The translations under genes were made by a program, and so were the position numbers. Source: Sporocytophaga myxococcoides (lineage in GTDB: Bacteria; Bacteroidota; Bacteroidia; Cytophagales; Cytophagaceae). From it: 64,000 bases of DNA. The notes beneath the pieces are model-generated. The model made no database searches. It was given only the letters and a program-made list of their open reading frames with translations, and was not told the DNA's origin. Position 1 is the first letter of the stretch; every line of letters begins with the position of its first letter. The stretch is from the NCBI RefSeq assembly GCF_000775915.1, contig NZ_BBLT01000003.1, positions 1 through 64,000 on the forward strand. Reading direction: 5' to 3'. This document shows positions 36,069 to 45,181 of the stretch, one piece after another.

Positions 36069-37681
36069 TAAAGAATATCTTTACAGGAATAACAGCAATT
36101 TTTCTAATCATATTTTTGAAAGCCTGCGCAAATATTCAGGCTCCACAGGGAGGTGCCAAAGATATAAAACCTCCTAAAGTTGTCAAATCACATCCCAAAC
36201 CAAATTCATTAGGATTCAAATCAAAAACAATGATCTTTGAATTTGATGAAAATATAAAAGAAAACAACTTTATGGAGCAATTAATAATTTCTCCAACCAT
36301 CAATTCAGAATATACCTATAAAATAAGAGGAAAAAAACTAACAATAACCTTCAATAAACCATTTGAAGAGAATACTACTTATACAATAAACTTCAGAAAT
36401 GCAATTCAGGATATAACAGAAAGCAATCCTCCAAAAAATCTTTCTATTGCATTCAGCACAGGGGCTAAACTAGATACTCTAACCATCTCTGGAAAACTTA
36501 CAGATTTACTTACTAATAAACCATTAACGAATATATCTGTTGCTTTGTACAAAAGTGATGATACTTTAAATATTACCAATTCAAAACCGCTATACTTTAC
36601 TAAATCAGAAACCGATCAATACAAAATTACCAATATAAAAAAAGGAACTTATGATCTTTATGCCTTAGAAGATCTTAGTAATAATTTGAAATATGACTCC
36701 AAAGAGAAAATAGGATTCAAGACGAAAATTCTCATAGATAGCAATATTACAAATGAAAATATCTTCTTAACCAAAATAGATACCACAGCTCCAGAAATAA
36801 TATCTACCTCAATCATAAACGAAAATGAATTTATTATCAAATTAAAAGAGGGTTTAAAGTTACAACACATTGATTATCAAAGAGATACATCTTTTAATGT
36901 AAGCTTTTTAATTGAAAATCAAGCAAATACAATAAAAATATTCAATACGTGGAATATAATGGAAGATAGTATTCCACTTAGACTCATATTAGAAGATTCT
37001 TCCGGAAATATTGGCAGAGGAAATATCAAAATTATCTATGAATCCAAAACCAAAAAGAAAACTGAAACAAAGACTCCATTATTAATATCCGTTAATCCTG
37101 AAGATGGAAAACTTAACCCCAAAGCAAACAAGATCAAATTAAATTTTTCCAGTCCGGTTAAAAATATAGAATTCAGTCAATTTCAGATAAAAGAGGATTC
37201 GATCGTAAAACCCTTTGAAAAGAAAAACTTCAATCTTAATAAACAAAAACTACAGGCAGTGGTGGATATCTACTATCCGGATAAAATAGACTCCTTATTT
37301 CTCATTATTCCTGACAGTACTATAAAAGATTTTTTAAATAACTACAATAACGGCTTAAAGCAGCGGTTTTCTGTCAAAAAGGAAGAAGACTATGCGATAC
37401 TATCAGGAACGATATCCACAGAGGCTAAAAACTACTTTTTTGAATTACTAAATGAAAAGTATATTCCTATTCTTACCCTTAAAAACCCAAAGAAATACGA
37501 ATTGAATTTCCTCAATCCAGGAACATATTATATAAGAATTCTCGTAGATGTTAATAACAATGGCAAATGGGATAACGCAGATCTAAGTAAGATGACCCAA
37601 GCAGAGCCAGTTATCTTTTATAAAGAGAAAATAGGTTTGAGAGCCAATTGGGAAGTCAGAGATATCAACATTGAATTTTAA
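36065..37681 (+). CDS. Ig-like (Big_5) domain lipoprotein
   Basis: 538 residues. The signal peptide ends at LKAC (Cys19), followed by PQGGAKDIKPPKVVKSHPKP, a common opening of Bacteroidota lipoproteins with a Big_5 domain (about 40-140), where FDENI and GKKLTITFNKPFEENTTY alternate as strands. A carboxypeptidase-regulatory-like insert (about 145-230) and more Ig-like strands follow. Likely exposed at the outer membrane; function unknown. It is the last gene before the putative origin region. On this strand the gene is C-rich relative to G. Confidence 0.75.
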   Translation: MIKNIFTGITAIFLIIFLKACANIQAPQGGAKDIKPPKVVKSHPKPNSLGFKSKTMIFEFDENIKENNFMEQLIISPTINSEYTYKIRGKKLTITFNKPFEENTTYTINFRNAIQDITESNPPKNLSIAFSTGAKLDTLTISGKLTDLLTNKPLTNISVALYKSDDTLNITNSKPLYFTKSETDQYKITNIKKGTYDLYALEDLSNNLKYDSKEKIGFKTKILIDSNITNENIFLTKIDTTAPEIISTSIINENEFIIKLKEGLKLQHIDYQRDTSFNVSFLIENQANTIKIFNTWNIMEDSIPLRLILEDSSGNIGRGNIKIIYESKTKKKTETKTPLLISVNPEDGKLNPKANKIKLNFSSPVKNIEFSQFQIKEDSIVKPFEKKNFNLNKQKLQAVVDIYYPDKIDSLFLIIPDSTIKDFLNNYNNGLKQRFSVKKEEDYAILSGTISTEAKNYFFELLNEKYIPILTLKNPKKYELNFLNPGTYYIRILVDVNNNGKWDNADLSKMTQAEPVIFYKEKIGLRANWEVRDINIEF

Positions 37682-37975
37682 GAATTATTAATAAAAAGAT
37701 AAAGTATTGATTTTAAATAATTAATGATTGAAGATTTTCAACATTCAATGTTATTAAATCATTAAAAAATAAATTTCCAAAATCAAAAAACAATGTGAGA
37801 TGAACCTTTTATCAACTTATCGAAATTCATCCAAAATAACATGGTCAAAAATGGTGGATTATTTATAACAATCCTCAATCCACAATGTTTAAGGATAAAT
37901 ACACATTAAAAAGTTTTCTATCGTTAATAAAAAGCAAAAATAACTAATAATCAATCAATAAAACGTTATATAACC

Positions 37976-37984
37976 TGTGGATAA
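37976..37984 (-). promoter_or_regulatory. DnaA box
   Basis: TGTGGATAA on the plus strand, i.e. TTATCCACA on the minus strand, a perfect match to the strongest E. coli-type DnaA box. Confidence 0.7.
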
Positions 37985-38052
37985 AAAATATATAAATCAA
38001 GAATTATAAACTTCACAAAAAATCAAGAGGTGAATAATTAAAGTTTTCAACT

Positions 38053-38061
38053 TATTCACAG
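38053..38061 (+). promoter_or_regulatory. DnaA box
   Basis: TTATTCACA matches the general consensus TTWTNCACA and faces the box at 37976-37984. An AT-rich run follows immediately. Confidence 0.65.
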
Positions 38062-38135
38062 GGATATATTATAAATAATAATTATTTAAATATTTAATTA
38101 ATAAAATAAGGGATTAATAAGTCAGTTTGAAAAAT

Positions 38136-39974
38136 ATGAATGTGAAGAAGCTTTATATTTCCTTAACCACACTTGTTGCATTTTTGTTTTTTGCGACTTC
38201 TAACTTTTTATATGCTCAAGTTTCTCCTGAAATAAAAATTGCCAATGAATACTACAACAATCAGGAATACAGTAAAGCTCTTTCTGAATACGAAAAAATT
38301 GGCAAAAGGGTTGAGAACCTTCCGCTAATTTATTCTAATTACTATAATTCATTGATCCAGGAAAAAAATATCACTGAGGGTGAGAAGCTCATCAAAAAGA
38401 TGATTAAGAGCAGTCCTAACGAATCTTTTTATAAAGCTGACCTCTATCTTCATTTGCAAAAGTTCTCTTCACAGGACAAAGCTCAGAAGGAATTTTCAAA
38501 CCTTTCAGAAGCTGTTCGGGATAATCAATCTTTAACAGAAAAAATTGCGGATTATCTTGTAAAATCCGGAAATGTGGATAAAGCTGCGGAATTGTATATA
38601 AACTCAAGAAAAGCACTAAATAACAGAAATTTATACAGTTTTAAACTTGCTGAGCTTTATAAAATTCAGAATAATAATGCATTAATGATTGAAGAAATGC
38701 TGAATTACCTGAAGAATGATCCCAATGAATTAGAAAATGTGAAAAACCAGTTTCAGAATATTCTGACCGAAAAAGAAGATTTTGATTTATTGGAAACCAC
38801 ATTGTATGATAAAATCCAAAAAGACCCGAATGATGCTGCTTTTAACGAAATGCTACTCTGGATGAATATTCAGCAGAAGAATTTTACAAAAGCCTTTATG
38901 CAATCAAAGGCCTTGGATAAAAGATACAAAATGCAGGGTATGAAATTGATAGAGGTGGGTAGAATTGCAATGGAAAATAAAGACTATGAAGCAGCCTCAA
39001 AATTTTTCCAATATGTTGTAGATGAATACAAAAATGGGGTACACTATGGTCAGGCAAAAAGAATGTTGATTAATTCCAGGGAAGAACTGGTTAAAAATAC
39101 ATTTCCTGTCAATGAAAGTCAGATCAGATTGTTAATTGCTGATTACATAAATCTTATTAAAGAGCTGGGAAAATCCCCGTACACTACAGAGGCAATGAAA
39201 AACATGGCTCTGCTGGAAGCATTTTACCTGGATAAAAAAGATACAGCCATTATAATATTAAATGATGCTTTAAATTATTCCAGAAATGATAGTCGTTTAA
39301 CAGCAAAAATCAAGATTGATCTAGGTGACATTTACCTGTTAAAAGAAGAACCTTGGGAAGCTACATTATTGTATTCCCAAGCGGAAAAAGCAATGAAGGA
39401 GGATCCGATTGGCCATGAGGCAAAGCTAAAAAATGCAAAATTAAATTATTATAAAGGAGAATTCGAGCTGGCGCAGGAACATCTTGATATCCTTAAGATG
39501 GCTACTTCGAGAGAGATTTCAAATGATGCAATGAATCTAAGTCTTCTAATTCAGGATAACACTATTTTGGATACAGATACGACAAATGAAGCGATGAAGC
39601 AATATGCCAAAATAGATTTTCTTCTTTTCAGAAATAAAAATCTTGAAGCTATTGAAATGGCAGAGGAGATTTTAAGAAAATATCCGAAACATTCCCTGGC
39701 TGATGAAGTGCTTTTACTGCAAGCAAAGATCTACAGAAAATTAGGTGATTTTGATAAAAGCCTTCTTGCACTCGAGAAAATTAATACTTCTTTTTCTACT
39801 GATATTCTTGGTGATGATGCGCTCTTTCTGACTGGAGTCATTTATGAGGAAAATAAAAAAGATAACCAGAAGGCGATGCAGATTTATCAGGATTTTATGA
39901 TTAAATATCCAGGAAGTATCTTTAATGTAGAGGCTAGAAAACGATTTAGAAAGCTAAGGGGCGATAAAATTTAA
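38136..39974 (+). CDS. Secreted/periplasmic TPR protein
   Basis: About 612 residues with a signal peptide (through FLYAQ). TPR-like helical repeats run through nearly the whole length: IKIANEYYNNQEYSKALSEY at the start, YPKHSLADEVLLLQAKIYRK and the C-terminal KAMQIYQDFMIKYPGSIFNV, the last resembling the YbgF/Tol-Pal type TPR. The start is ATG 38136 rather than TTG 38127. It is the first gene to the right of the putative origin and reads away from it. Partner unknown. Confidence 0.75.
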   Translation: MNVKKLYISLTTLVAFLFFATSNFLYAQVSPEIKIANEYYNNQEYSKALSEYEKIGKRVENLPLIYSNYYNSLIQEKNITEGEKLIKKMIKSSPNESFYKADLYLHLQKFSSQDKAQKEFSNLSEAVRDNQSLTEKIADYLVKSGNVDKAAELYINSRKALNNRNLYSFKLAELYKIQNNNALMIEEMLNYLKNDPNELENVKNQFQNILTEKEDFDLLETTLYDKIQKDPNDAAFNEMLLWMNIQQKNFTKAFMQSKALDKRYKMQGMKLIEVGRIAMENKDYEAASKFFQYVVDEYKNGVHYGQAKRMLINSREELVKNTFPVNESQIRLLIADYINLIKELGKSPYTTEAMKNMALLEAFYLDKKDTAIIILNDALNYSRNDSRLTAKIKIDLGDIYLLKEEPWEATLLYSQAEKAMKEDPIGHEAKLKNAKLNYYKGEFELAQEHLDILKMATSREISNDAMNLSLLIQDNTILDTDTTNEAMKQYAKIDFLLFRNKNLEAIEMAEEILRKYPKHSLADEVLLLQAKIYRKLGDFDKSLLALEKINTSFSTDILGDDALFLTGVIYEENKKDNQKAMQIYQDFMIKYPGSIFNVEARKRFRKLRGDKI

Positions 39975-40069
39975 ACTGTATTGGTTTAAAAAAATTTTCC
40001 CGCTACGCGGATTTTGACATCGTTTCTTTTTCTTTTTCAATAATTATATCCACAAAATTCTTTAAAGCT

Positions 40070-41836
40070 ATGGAATTTAAAAGACTATTCGATTTGCTTG
40101 AGTATCAGGTAAAAAACTTCCCCAAAGATGATGCTCTCGCCTGCAAAATAAACGGCACCTGGAAAAAATTCAGTTCGCTTGACTATGCAACCATAGCAGA
40201 TAAACTAAGCACTGGCCTTCTCAAACTCGGGATAAAAAAGGATGATAAAGTTGCTATAGTTTCGCCAAACAGACCGGAATGGAATTTTGTTGACATAGCT
40301 CTCCAGCAAATAGGGGCAGTGGGTGTACCTGTTTATCCTACAAATACTGTAGAAAACTACAATTTTATTTTCAGAGATGCAGATGTAAAACTGATTTTTG
40401 TTGCTGACCAGGAGCTACATGAGAAGTCAAAGGAAGCTGCTGTAGGAATAACTTCTGTCAGAGATATTTACTGTTTTGATAGCATTGATGGTGTAAAAAA
40501 CTGGAGTGAGATCAAAACTCTTGGAGAAGAAATTAATGCAATTGAACTTCAAAATATAAAGGCCTCGATTAAATCTGAAGACCTTGTAACTTTGATTTAT
40601 ACTTCCGGCACTACAGGAAACCCAAAAGGAGTAATGCTAACCCATGCCAATATTCTGAGCAACGTTACGGAATGTGCTCCTTTGTTGCCTGTAAACTATC
40701 AGCACAGAGCCTTAAGCTTCCTGCCACTCAGCCATGTTTATGAAAGAATGCTCAACTATCTGTACACACGTTGTGGAATTTCAATTTATTATGCAGAAAA
40801 TATTAACACAGTTGCGGAAAATCTGAAAGAAGTGCAGCCGCACATTTTTGTTACTGTTCCAAGGCTTCTGGAGAAAGTTTATGATAAAATAGTAGAAAAA
40901 GGAGCCTCTTTAACGGGGGTAAAAAAGAAATTATTTTATTGGGCACTCAATTTGGGACACCAGTTTGAAAATAATGTAAATCAAGGGATTTTTTATAACT
41001 TTCAACTTTGGTTGGCCAACAAAATTATATTTAACAAATGGAGAGAAGCGCTCGGTGGAAATATAATTGTGATCATTTCAGGTGGAGCTGCTTTGCAGCC
41101 CAGACTGGCAAAAGTATTCTGGGCAGCTCAGGTAAAGGTGATGGAAGGTTACGGTCTCACAGAAACCTCGCCTGTTATTGCAGTCAATCGGCCGGTGGAA
41201 GGGGACAGTATGGTGGGGACAGTAGGTTTGGTTTTGCCTAATGTAGAAGTAAAAATTGCTCCGGATGGAGAAATTTTAACAAAAGGTCCACATGTAATGA
41301 AAGGCTATTACAATAAGCCTGATCTTACAGCTGACGTAATAGACAGCGAAGGCTGGTTCCATACCGGAGATATTGGTGAATTTATTGAAGGAAGATTTCT
41401 TAAGATCACAGATCGCAAGAAAGAAATGTTCAAAACTTCTGGAGGAAAATACATTGCACCTCAGGTCATTGAGAATAAATTCAAAGAATCCAGGATTATT
41501 GAGCAGATAATGGTGGTAGGTGACGGAAGAAAATTCGCTTCTGCATTGATAGTGCCGTCTATTATAGGTCTTAAATCCTGGTGTTCCATAAAAGGAATTC
41601 CATTTTCAGATGAATCTACTATTTTAAATGAACCGGCCGTAATCGAAAAGTTTGAAAAAGAAGTCGAATTGTATAATGAAAGTTTTGCACAGTTTGAAAA
41701 AATAAAAAAATTTCAACTTATAAAAGCACCCTGGACAATCGAGTCAGGAGAACTGACACCTACTTTGAAGCTAAAAAGAAAGGTAATTCTTGAAAATTTT
41801 AAAGAGGTGATTGAAAGGATGTATTCAGAACCTTAA
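40070..41836 (+). CDS. Long-chain fatty-acid-CoA ligase (AMP-forming)
   Basis: 588 residues of the ANL superfamily. The P-loop is LIYTSGTTGNPKGVMLTH (about 180-197), followed by the adenine motif GYGLTETSPV (about 360), GWFHTGDIGEF and the hinge/lysine region DRKKEMFKTSGGKYIAPQ. It activates fatty acids to acyl-AMP and then acyl-CoA. The sequence matches the FadD15-like long-chain group common in Bacteroidota. It stands as a single gene; the next start lies 19 bases after its stop. Confidence 0.93.
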   Translation: MEFKRLFDLLEYQVKNFPKDDALACKINGTWKKFSSLDYATIADKLSTGLLKLGIKKDDKVAIVSPNRPEWNFVDIALQQIGAVGVPVYPTNTVENYNFIFRDADVKLIFVADQELHEKSKEAAVGITSVRDIYCFDSIDGVKNWSEIKTLGEEINAIELQNIKASIKSEDLVTLIYTSGTTGNPKGVMLTHANILSNVTECAPLLPVNYQHRALSFLPLSHVYERMLNYLYTRCGISIYYAENINTVAENLKEVQPHIFVTVPRLLEKVYDKIVEKGASLTGVKKKLFYWALNLGHQFENNVNQGIFYNFQLWLANKIIFNKWREALGGNIIVIISGGAALQPRLAKVFWAAQVKVMEGYGLTETSPVIAVNRPVEGDSMVGTVGLVLPNVEVKIAPDGEILTKGPHVMKGYYNKPDLTADVIDSEGWFHTGDIGEFIEGRFLKITDRKKEMFKTSGGKYIAPQVIENKFKESRIIEQIMVVGDGRKFASALIVPSIIGLKSWCSIKGIPFSDESTILNEPAVIEKFEKEVELYNESFAQFEKIKKFQLIKAPWTIESGELTPTLKLKRKVILENFKEVIERMYSEP

Positions 41837-41855
41837 CAAGACTAAAATATATTTC

Positions 41856-42794
41856 ATGAGAAGAGATTTTATTAAAGCCATTTTTTTCAGTGCAGCATTC
41901 ATGGCTGCTGCCACCACTTTTGCACAAAAGAAAAAAGCAACGCAAACAGTAAAAATTGAAAGTCCTGCCGCAGGTGAACAGACTTACAAAGTATCGTTGG
42001 GCAGTACAGTCATGGCAATTGATGCGGGGCAGGGTGCAAGAATAACATCTTTTACTCTTGGTGGAAAAGAAATTATTGGTCCGGGAGGTTCTACATTCTG
42101 GACTAGTCCTCAGGACCCATGGGGCTGGCCTCCCATTCCGGAGCACCATGATAAGCCATACAAAGTCACAGCTACAAAGAATTCTGTTGAATTTACAAGC
42201 GAAAAAGACGCAAAATTAGGAGTGGTAATAAAGAAGAATATTACCGCAAATCCATCCGATTCAAGTTTCGTTGTGTCTTATACCATAACTAACGAAAGCG
42301 GAAAAGAGCTGAAGGTTGCTCCATGGGAGAATACCAGGACAAAAAAATCATCTATAACTTTTTATCCAAGAGGAGAAAAAGAATTTGAGCAAAGCAGTCC
42401 TGTGATGAGTGTTTTAAAGATGAATGATATTGATGGGATAAGATGGTTTGCTTACTCACCTGATAGAGTGACAGATGGCAATATGGCAAAACTGTATGCA
42501 GATGGAAGTGAAGGTTGGATAGCAAATACAGATGAAGGCCTTTTACTGGTGAAAAAATTCCAAGATACAAAAGCAAGTGAACGTGCACCAGGTGAGGGAG
42601 AGATAGAGATTTTTGCAGATACACAGAATCCATTTATTGAAATGGAACAACAAGGAGCATACAAAACTCTTGCTCCGGGAGCAAAGTTAACCTGGCAGGT
42701 AAAGTGGTATTTGAGATCATTGCCAAGCAATGTAACAAAAGAGGAAGGGAATGCCCAGCTGGTTAAGATCGTGAGGTCAATCGTTAAAAAATAA
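41856..42794 (+). CDS. Secreted DUF4380-like protein
   Basis: 312 residues with a signal peptide (MRRDFIKAIFF through TTFAQ, near residue 24). The mature part is beta-rich, with ARITSFTLGGKEIIGPGGST and DPWGWPPIPEHHDKPY, a pattern matching DUF4380, which has a galactose-mutarotase-like fold. This suggests carbohydrate binding or processing in the periplasm, but no catalytic residue can be assigned. An upstream in-frame ATG at 41811 overlaps the ligase gene and would bury the signal peptide. Confidence 0.7.
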   Translation: MRRDFIKAIFFSAAFMAAATTFAQKKKATQTVKIESPAAGEQTYKVSLGSTVMAIDAGQGARITSFTLGGKEIIGPGGSTFWTSPQDPWGWPPIPEHHDKPYKVTATKNSVEFTSEKDAKLGVVIKKNITANPSDSSFVVSYTITNESGKELKVAPWENTRTKKSSITFYPRGEKEFEQSSPVMSVLKMNDIDGIRWFAYSPDRVTDGNMAKLYADGSEGWIANTDEGLLLVKKFQDTKASERAPGEGEIEIFADTQNPFIEMEQQGAYKTLAPGAKLTWQVKWYLRSLPSNVTKEEGNAQLVKIVRSIVKK

Positions 42795-42799
42795 ATTAG

Positions 42800-42843
42800 A
42801 AAAGGGAAGATGTTAACAAACTTTAAATCTTCCCTTTTTTTTT
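42800..42843 (+). terminator. Rho-independent terminator
   Basis: A 12-bp stem (AAAAGGGAAGAT and its complement) with a loop of about 15 bases and a nine-base T-run, between the DUF4380-like gene and the alkD-like gene. Confidence 0.9.
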
Positions 42844-42852
42844 GCAGATTTT

Positions 42853-43551
42853 ATGGAAAAGGCTGAATCAGAATTGGAAAAGATAGTCTCTCAGCTGAAG
42901 TCCCAGGCACGACCTGAAATACTTCCCTCACTTTCAAAATTTGGAGTCAATACAGAAAAAGCATTTGGTATCTCTATACCTGTATTGAGAAACATGGCAA
43001 AAGTCCATAGGAAGGACCACTTGCTTGCGATTGAACTCTGGAAAACTGATATACATGAAGCAAGAATACTGGCCTCAATGATTGATGACCCAGCAAAGGT
43101 TCAGGAAAAACAAATGGATTGGTGGGTAAACGATTTTAATTCCTGGGATTTGTGTGATCAGGTGTGTTTAAATCTTTTTAGGAAAACACCGTTTGCTTTT
43201 GAAAAGGCTAAAGCTTGGACAGAAGAAGAGGATGAATTTGTAAGAAGGGCAGGGTTTGTATTGATAGCTACCCTGGCGGTTCATGATAAAAAAGGTAAGG
43301 ATGAAAGGTTTTCAGCATTATTTTCTTTAATAGAAAAGCATTCAAATGATGAAAGAAACTTTGTGAAGAAAGCTGTAAACTGGGCTTTGAGACAGATTGG
43401 CAAAAGAAACGAAAAACTGCATCAGGAAGCGATTATATTAGCCGAAAGAATTATAAGTCAGGATAGTAAATCCTCAAAATGGATTGCTAACAATGCTTTG
43501 GTAGAATTAAAAAGTAAAAAAGTGGTAGATAGAATTCAAAAGAAGAAATAA
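42853..43551 (+). CDS. AlkD-like DNA alkylation repair protein
   Basis: 232 residues of HEAT-like helical repeats. Residues equivalent to the AlkD active site are visible: Trp and Asp in SWDLCD, Arg in EFVRRAGF, and Trp in VNWALRQIGKRN. AlkD excises 3- and 7-alkylpurines without flipping the base. Length fits the family. It begins 10 bases after the preceding terminator, so its promoter must lie within or before that hairpin or be minimal. It adds to the repair genes of the window. Confidence 0.9.
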   Translation: MEKAESELEKIVSQLKSQARPEILPSLSKFGVNTEKAFGISIPVLRNMAKVHRKDHLLAIELWKTDIHEARILASMIDDPAKVQEKQMDWWVNDFNSWDLCDQVCLNLFRKTPFAFEKAKAWTEEEDEFVRRAGFVLIATLAVHDKKGKDERFSALFSLIEKHSNDERNFVKKAVNWALRQIGKRNEKLHQEAIILAERIISQDSKSSKWIANNALVELKSKKVVDRIQKKK

Positions 43552-43584
43552 AACTTCATCTTAAGAATCAGATTAAAGTTATTT

Positions 43585-44304
43585 CTATTTAAAAAGATTG
43601 TAGCGGATTATACACAGTACAGCCCAAAAGCCATCTTTCCAGCTTATTTTTTTCCCTTCTGCATATGTTCGACCATAATAAGAAATGCCTACTTCATAAA
43701 TTCTGATACCCGGAACTTTTGCAATTTTAGCGGTAATTTCCGGTTCAAAACCAAATCTTTTTTCCTTCAGATCAAGATCCTGAATAAGTTTCGTATCAAA
43801 GACTTTATAGCATGTTTCCATATCAGTAAGGTTTAGGTTGGTGAAGAGGTTTGATAAAAAAGTCACAAACTTATTTCCAAGATAATGCCAGAAAAAAAGG
43901 ACCCTATGTGGTTTGCTTCCCATAAACCTTGAACCATAAACAACATCCGCAACACCTGAATAGACGGGCTTTAGAAGATCATTATAATCTTCAGGATCAT
44001 ATTCCAGGTCAGCATCCTGTATTAAAAGAAAATCTCCGGTTGCCATTTTTATTCCTGTGTGAAGAGCGGCTCCTTTACCTTTGTTTATATCGTGTTTATG
44101 ATGAATAATTGGAAAATCAGGGTATTTGCTTTTAAATAAAAATATAACTTCTGAAGTATCATCTATAGAAGCATCATCTATTACAATTACTTCTTTCCTA
44201 GTATTATAATGAAGCTGCACCAGGCGTATTTTATCCAAAATTTGATATAATGTTTTTCCTTCATTATAAGTGGGGATAATAATTGTAAGCTTTTCAAGCT
44301 TCAT
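43585..44304 (-). CDS. GT2 glycosyltransferase (dolichol-phosphate mannosyltransferase-like)
   Basis: 239 residues of a GT-A fold: IIIPTYNEGKTLYQ at the N-terminus, VIDDASIDDT, QDADLEYDPED carrying the metal-binding DxD-like acid pair, and SRFMGSKPHRV. The protein lacks C-terminal membrane helices apart from a weak hydrophobic segment near 130-145. It probably transfers a sugar to a polyprenyl phosphate. It is a single gene, convergent with the alkD-like gene. Confidence 0.88.
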   Translation of the reverse strand: MKLEKLTIIIPTYNEGKTLYQILDKIRLVQLHYNTRKEVIVIDDASIDDTSEVIFLFKSKYPDFPIIHHKHDINKGKGAALHTGIKMATGDFLLIQDADLEYDPEDYNDLLKPVYSGVADVVYGSRFMGSKPHRVLFFWHYLGNKFVTFLSNLFTNLNLTDMETCYKVFDTKLIQDLDLKEKRFGFEPEITAKIAKVPGIRIYEVGISYYGRTYAEGKKISWKDGFWAVLCIIRYNLFK

Positions 44305-44380
44305 AGAATATTTAGAAATAGATAGATAAAGTACGTAAAAATAATATTCCGGAGAGTATAAATATTTTGAATGTTCTATT

Positions 44381-44833
44381 TTACTTCACCCGCTTCCAAT
44401 ATTCCGTTCTCCCAATCAATGAAAATCCTATATATCCTCTGACTTTCATAGTATTTTTGTCCTGAAGGGAAATTTGGCAACTATAAGTATTACCACTTTT
44501 AGGATCATATATTTCACCATCTTCCCACCTATCTTCGTCTTTGTTAAATACAAATCCTTTCAGAATTTCAGCGCCAATGATAGGTCGATTTTGTAATGCC
44601 TTATTGGGATTATTTTTGTCGGTTAGAACTTCTCCATTCTCACCTTTTCTTTTCAGCCATATTATTTTACCATAATATTTATTGGCCGATTTGAATATTT
44701 CAATCCTGCCATTGTCATCTCCTGGTGTTTCCCATATTCCGATTACTTCATCTCCTGAGTATTGAGCAAGTGAATCAGCAGAAAAAACCGTAAAGGAAAG
44801 GGCTAATAGAAAAAGAGCAAAGATTTTTTTCAT
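44381..44833 (-). CDS. DUF2147 secreted protein
   Basis: 150 residues with a signal peptide (through DSLAQ, residue 24). The mature part starts with GIWETPGDDNGRIEIFK and contains GEIYDPKSGNTYSCQI and the C-terminal GFSLIGRTEYWKRV, the DUF2147 pattern of a small lipocalin-like beta barrel. It is widespread in Bacteroidota and Proteobacteria, of unknown function. A stand-alone gene. Confidence 0.88.
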   Translation of the reverse strand: MKKIFALFLLALSFTVFSADSLAQYSGDEVIGIWETPGDDNGRIEIFKSANKYYGKIIWLKRKGENGEVLTDKNNPNKALQNRPIIGAEILKGFVFNKDEDRWEDGEIYDPKSGNTYSCQISLQDKNTMKVRGYIGFSLIGRTEYWKRVK

Positions 44834-44900
44834 AACGGCTTAGTGAATTGAATATCAAAATGTAAAAATAATAGAATATTCTTTTACATTTTTAAAAATA

Positions 44901-44929
44901 AGAGGCTGCCCTTTGATAAAGCAGCCTCT
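44901..44929 (-). terminator. Terminator of the exosortase/LRR gene run
   Basis: AGAGGCTGC pairs perfectly with GCAGCCTCT across an 11-base loop. On the minus strand a T-rich tail (TATTTTTAAAA) follows. It lies 32 bases after the small anchor protein gene. Confidence 0.8.
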
Positions 44930-44960
44930 CTTGTCCACAGGTAAAAAAATAAAAAATATT

Positions 44961-45176
44961 TTAAATCGTCTTTCTTTTCTTCCTTAATTGAAGAAGCAGA
45001 AGCCCTCCGGCAATTAACCCTCCTGTGAAGAAAATATAAGAACCACTTTCCAAAGGAATAGCAGAAGCATCACCTGCAGGTAAAGGCTCAGGAGAGCCAG
45101 TGTCAAAAGAAGGTGGTTGAGCTAATGCACTTAAGCTAAGCAATACGGTGAATATGACTGTATAATATATTTTCAT
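44961..45176 (-). CDS. Small secreted protein with C-terminal exosortase-type sorting signal
   Basis: 71 residues in three parts: signal peptide 1-20 (ending LSALAQ), a short Pro/Gly-rich mature part (21-40), and a C-terminal tripartite signal with PLESG at 41-45, a membrane helix at about 46-63 and the basic tail RKKRK at 65-69. This is the shape of PEP-CTERM/PID-CTERM-type exosortase substrates. It starts 5 bases after the LRR gene's stop and belongs to the same run as the exosortase. The assignment rests on architecture and neighbourhood. Confidence 0.6.
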   Translation of the reverse strand: MKIYYTVIFTVLLSLSALAQPPSFDTGSPEPLPAGDASAIPLESGSYIFFTGGLIAGGLLLLQLRKKRKTI

Positions 45177-45181
45177 GTCGG

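Larger units (their letters stand above)
37682..38126. other. Candidate chromosomal replication origin (oriC)
   Basis: 445 bases without a gene and very AT-rich. They contain a perfect DnaA box TTATCCACA on the minus strand (37976-37984), a TTATTCACA box on the plus strand (38053-38061), weaker box-like words (AATCCACA near 37877-37884), and an extremely AT-rich run at about 38065-38105 that would suit a DNA-unwinding element. mnmG and four parS-like sites lie 2.5-4.6 kb to the left, and G-versus-C excess changes sign between the flanking genes. dnaA itself is not in the window. Confidence 0.65.
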
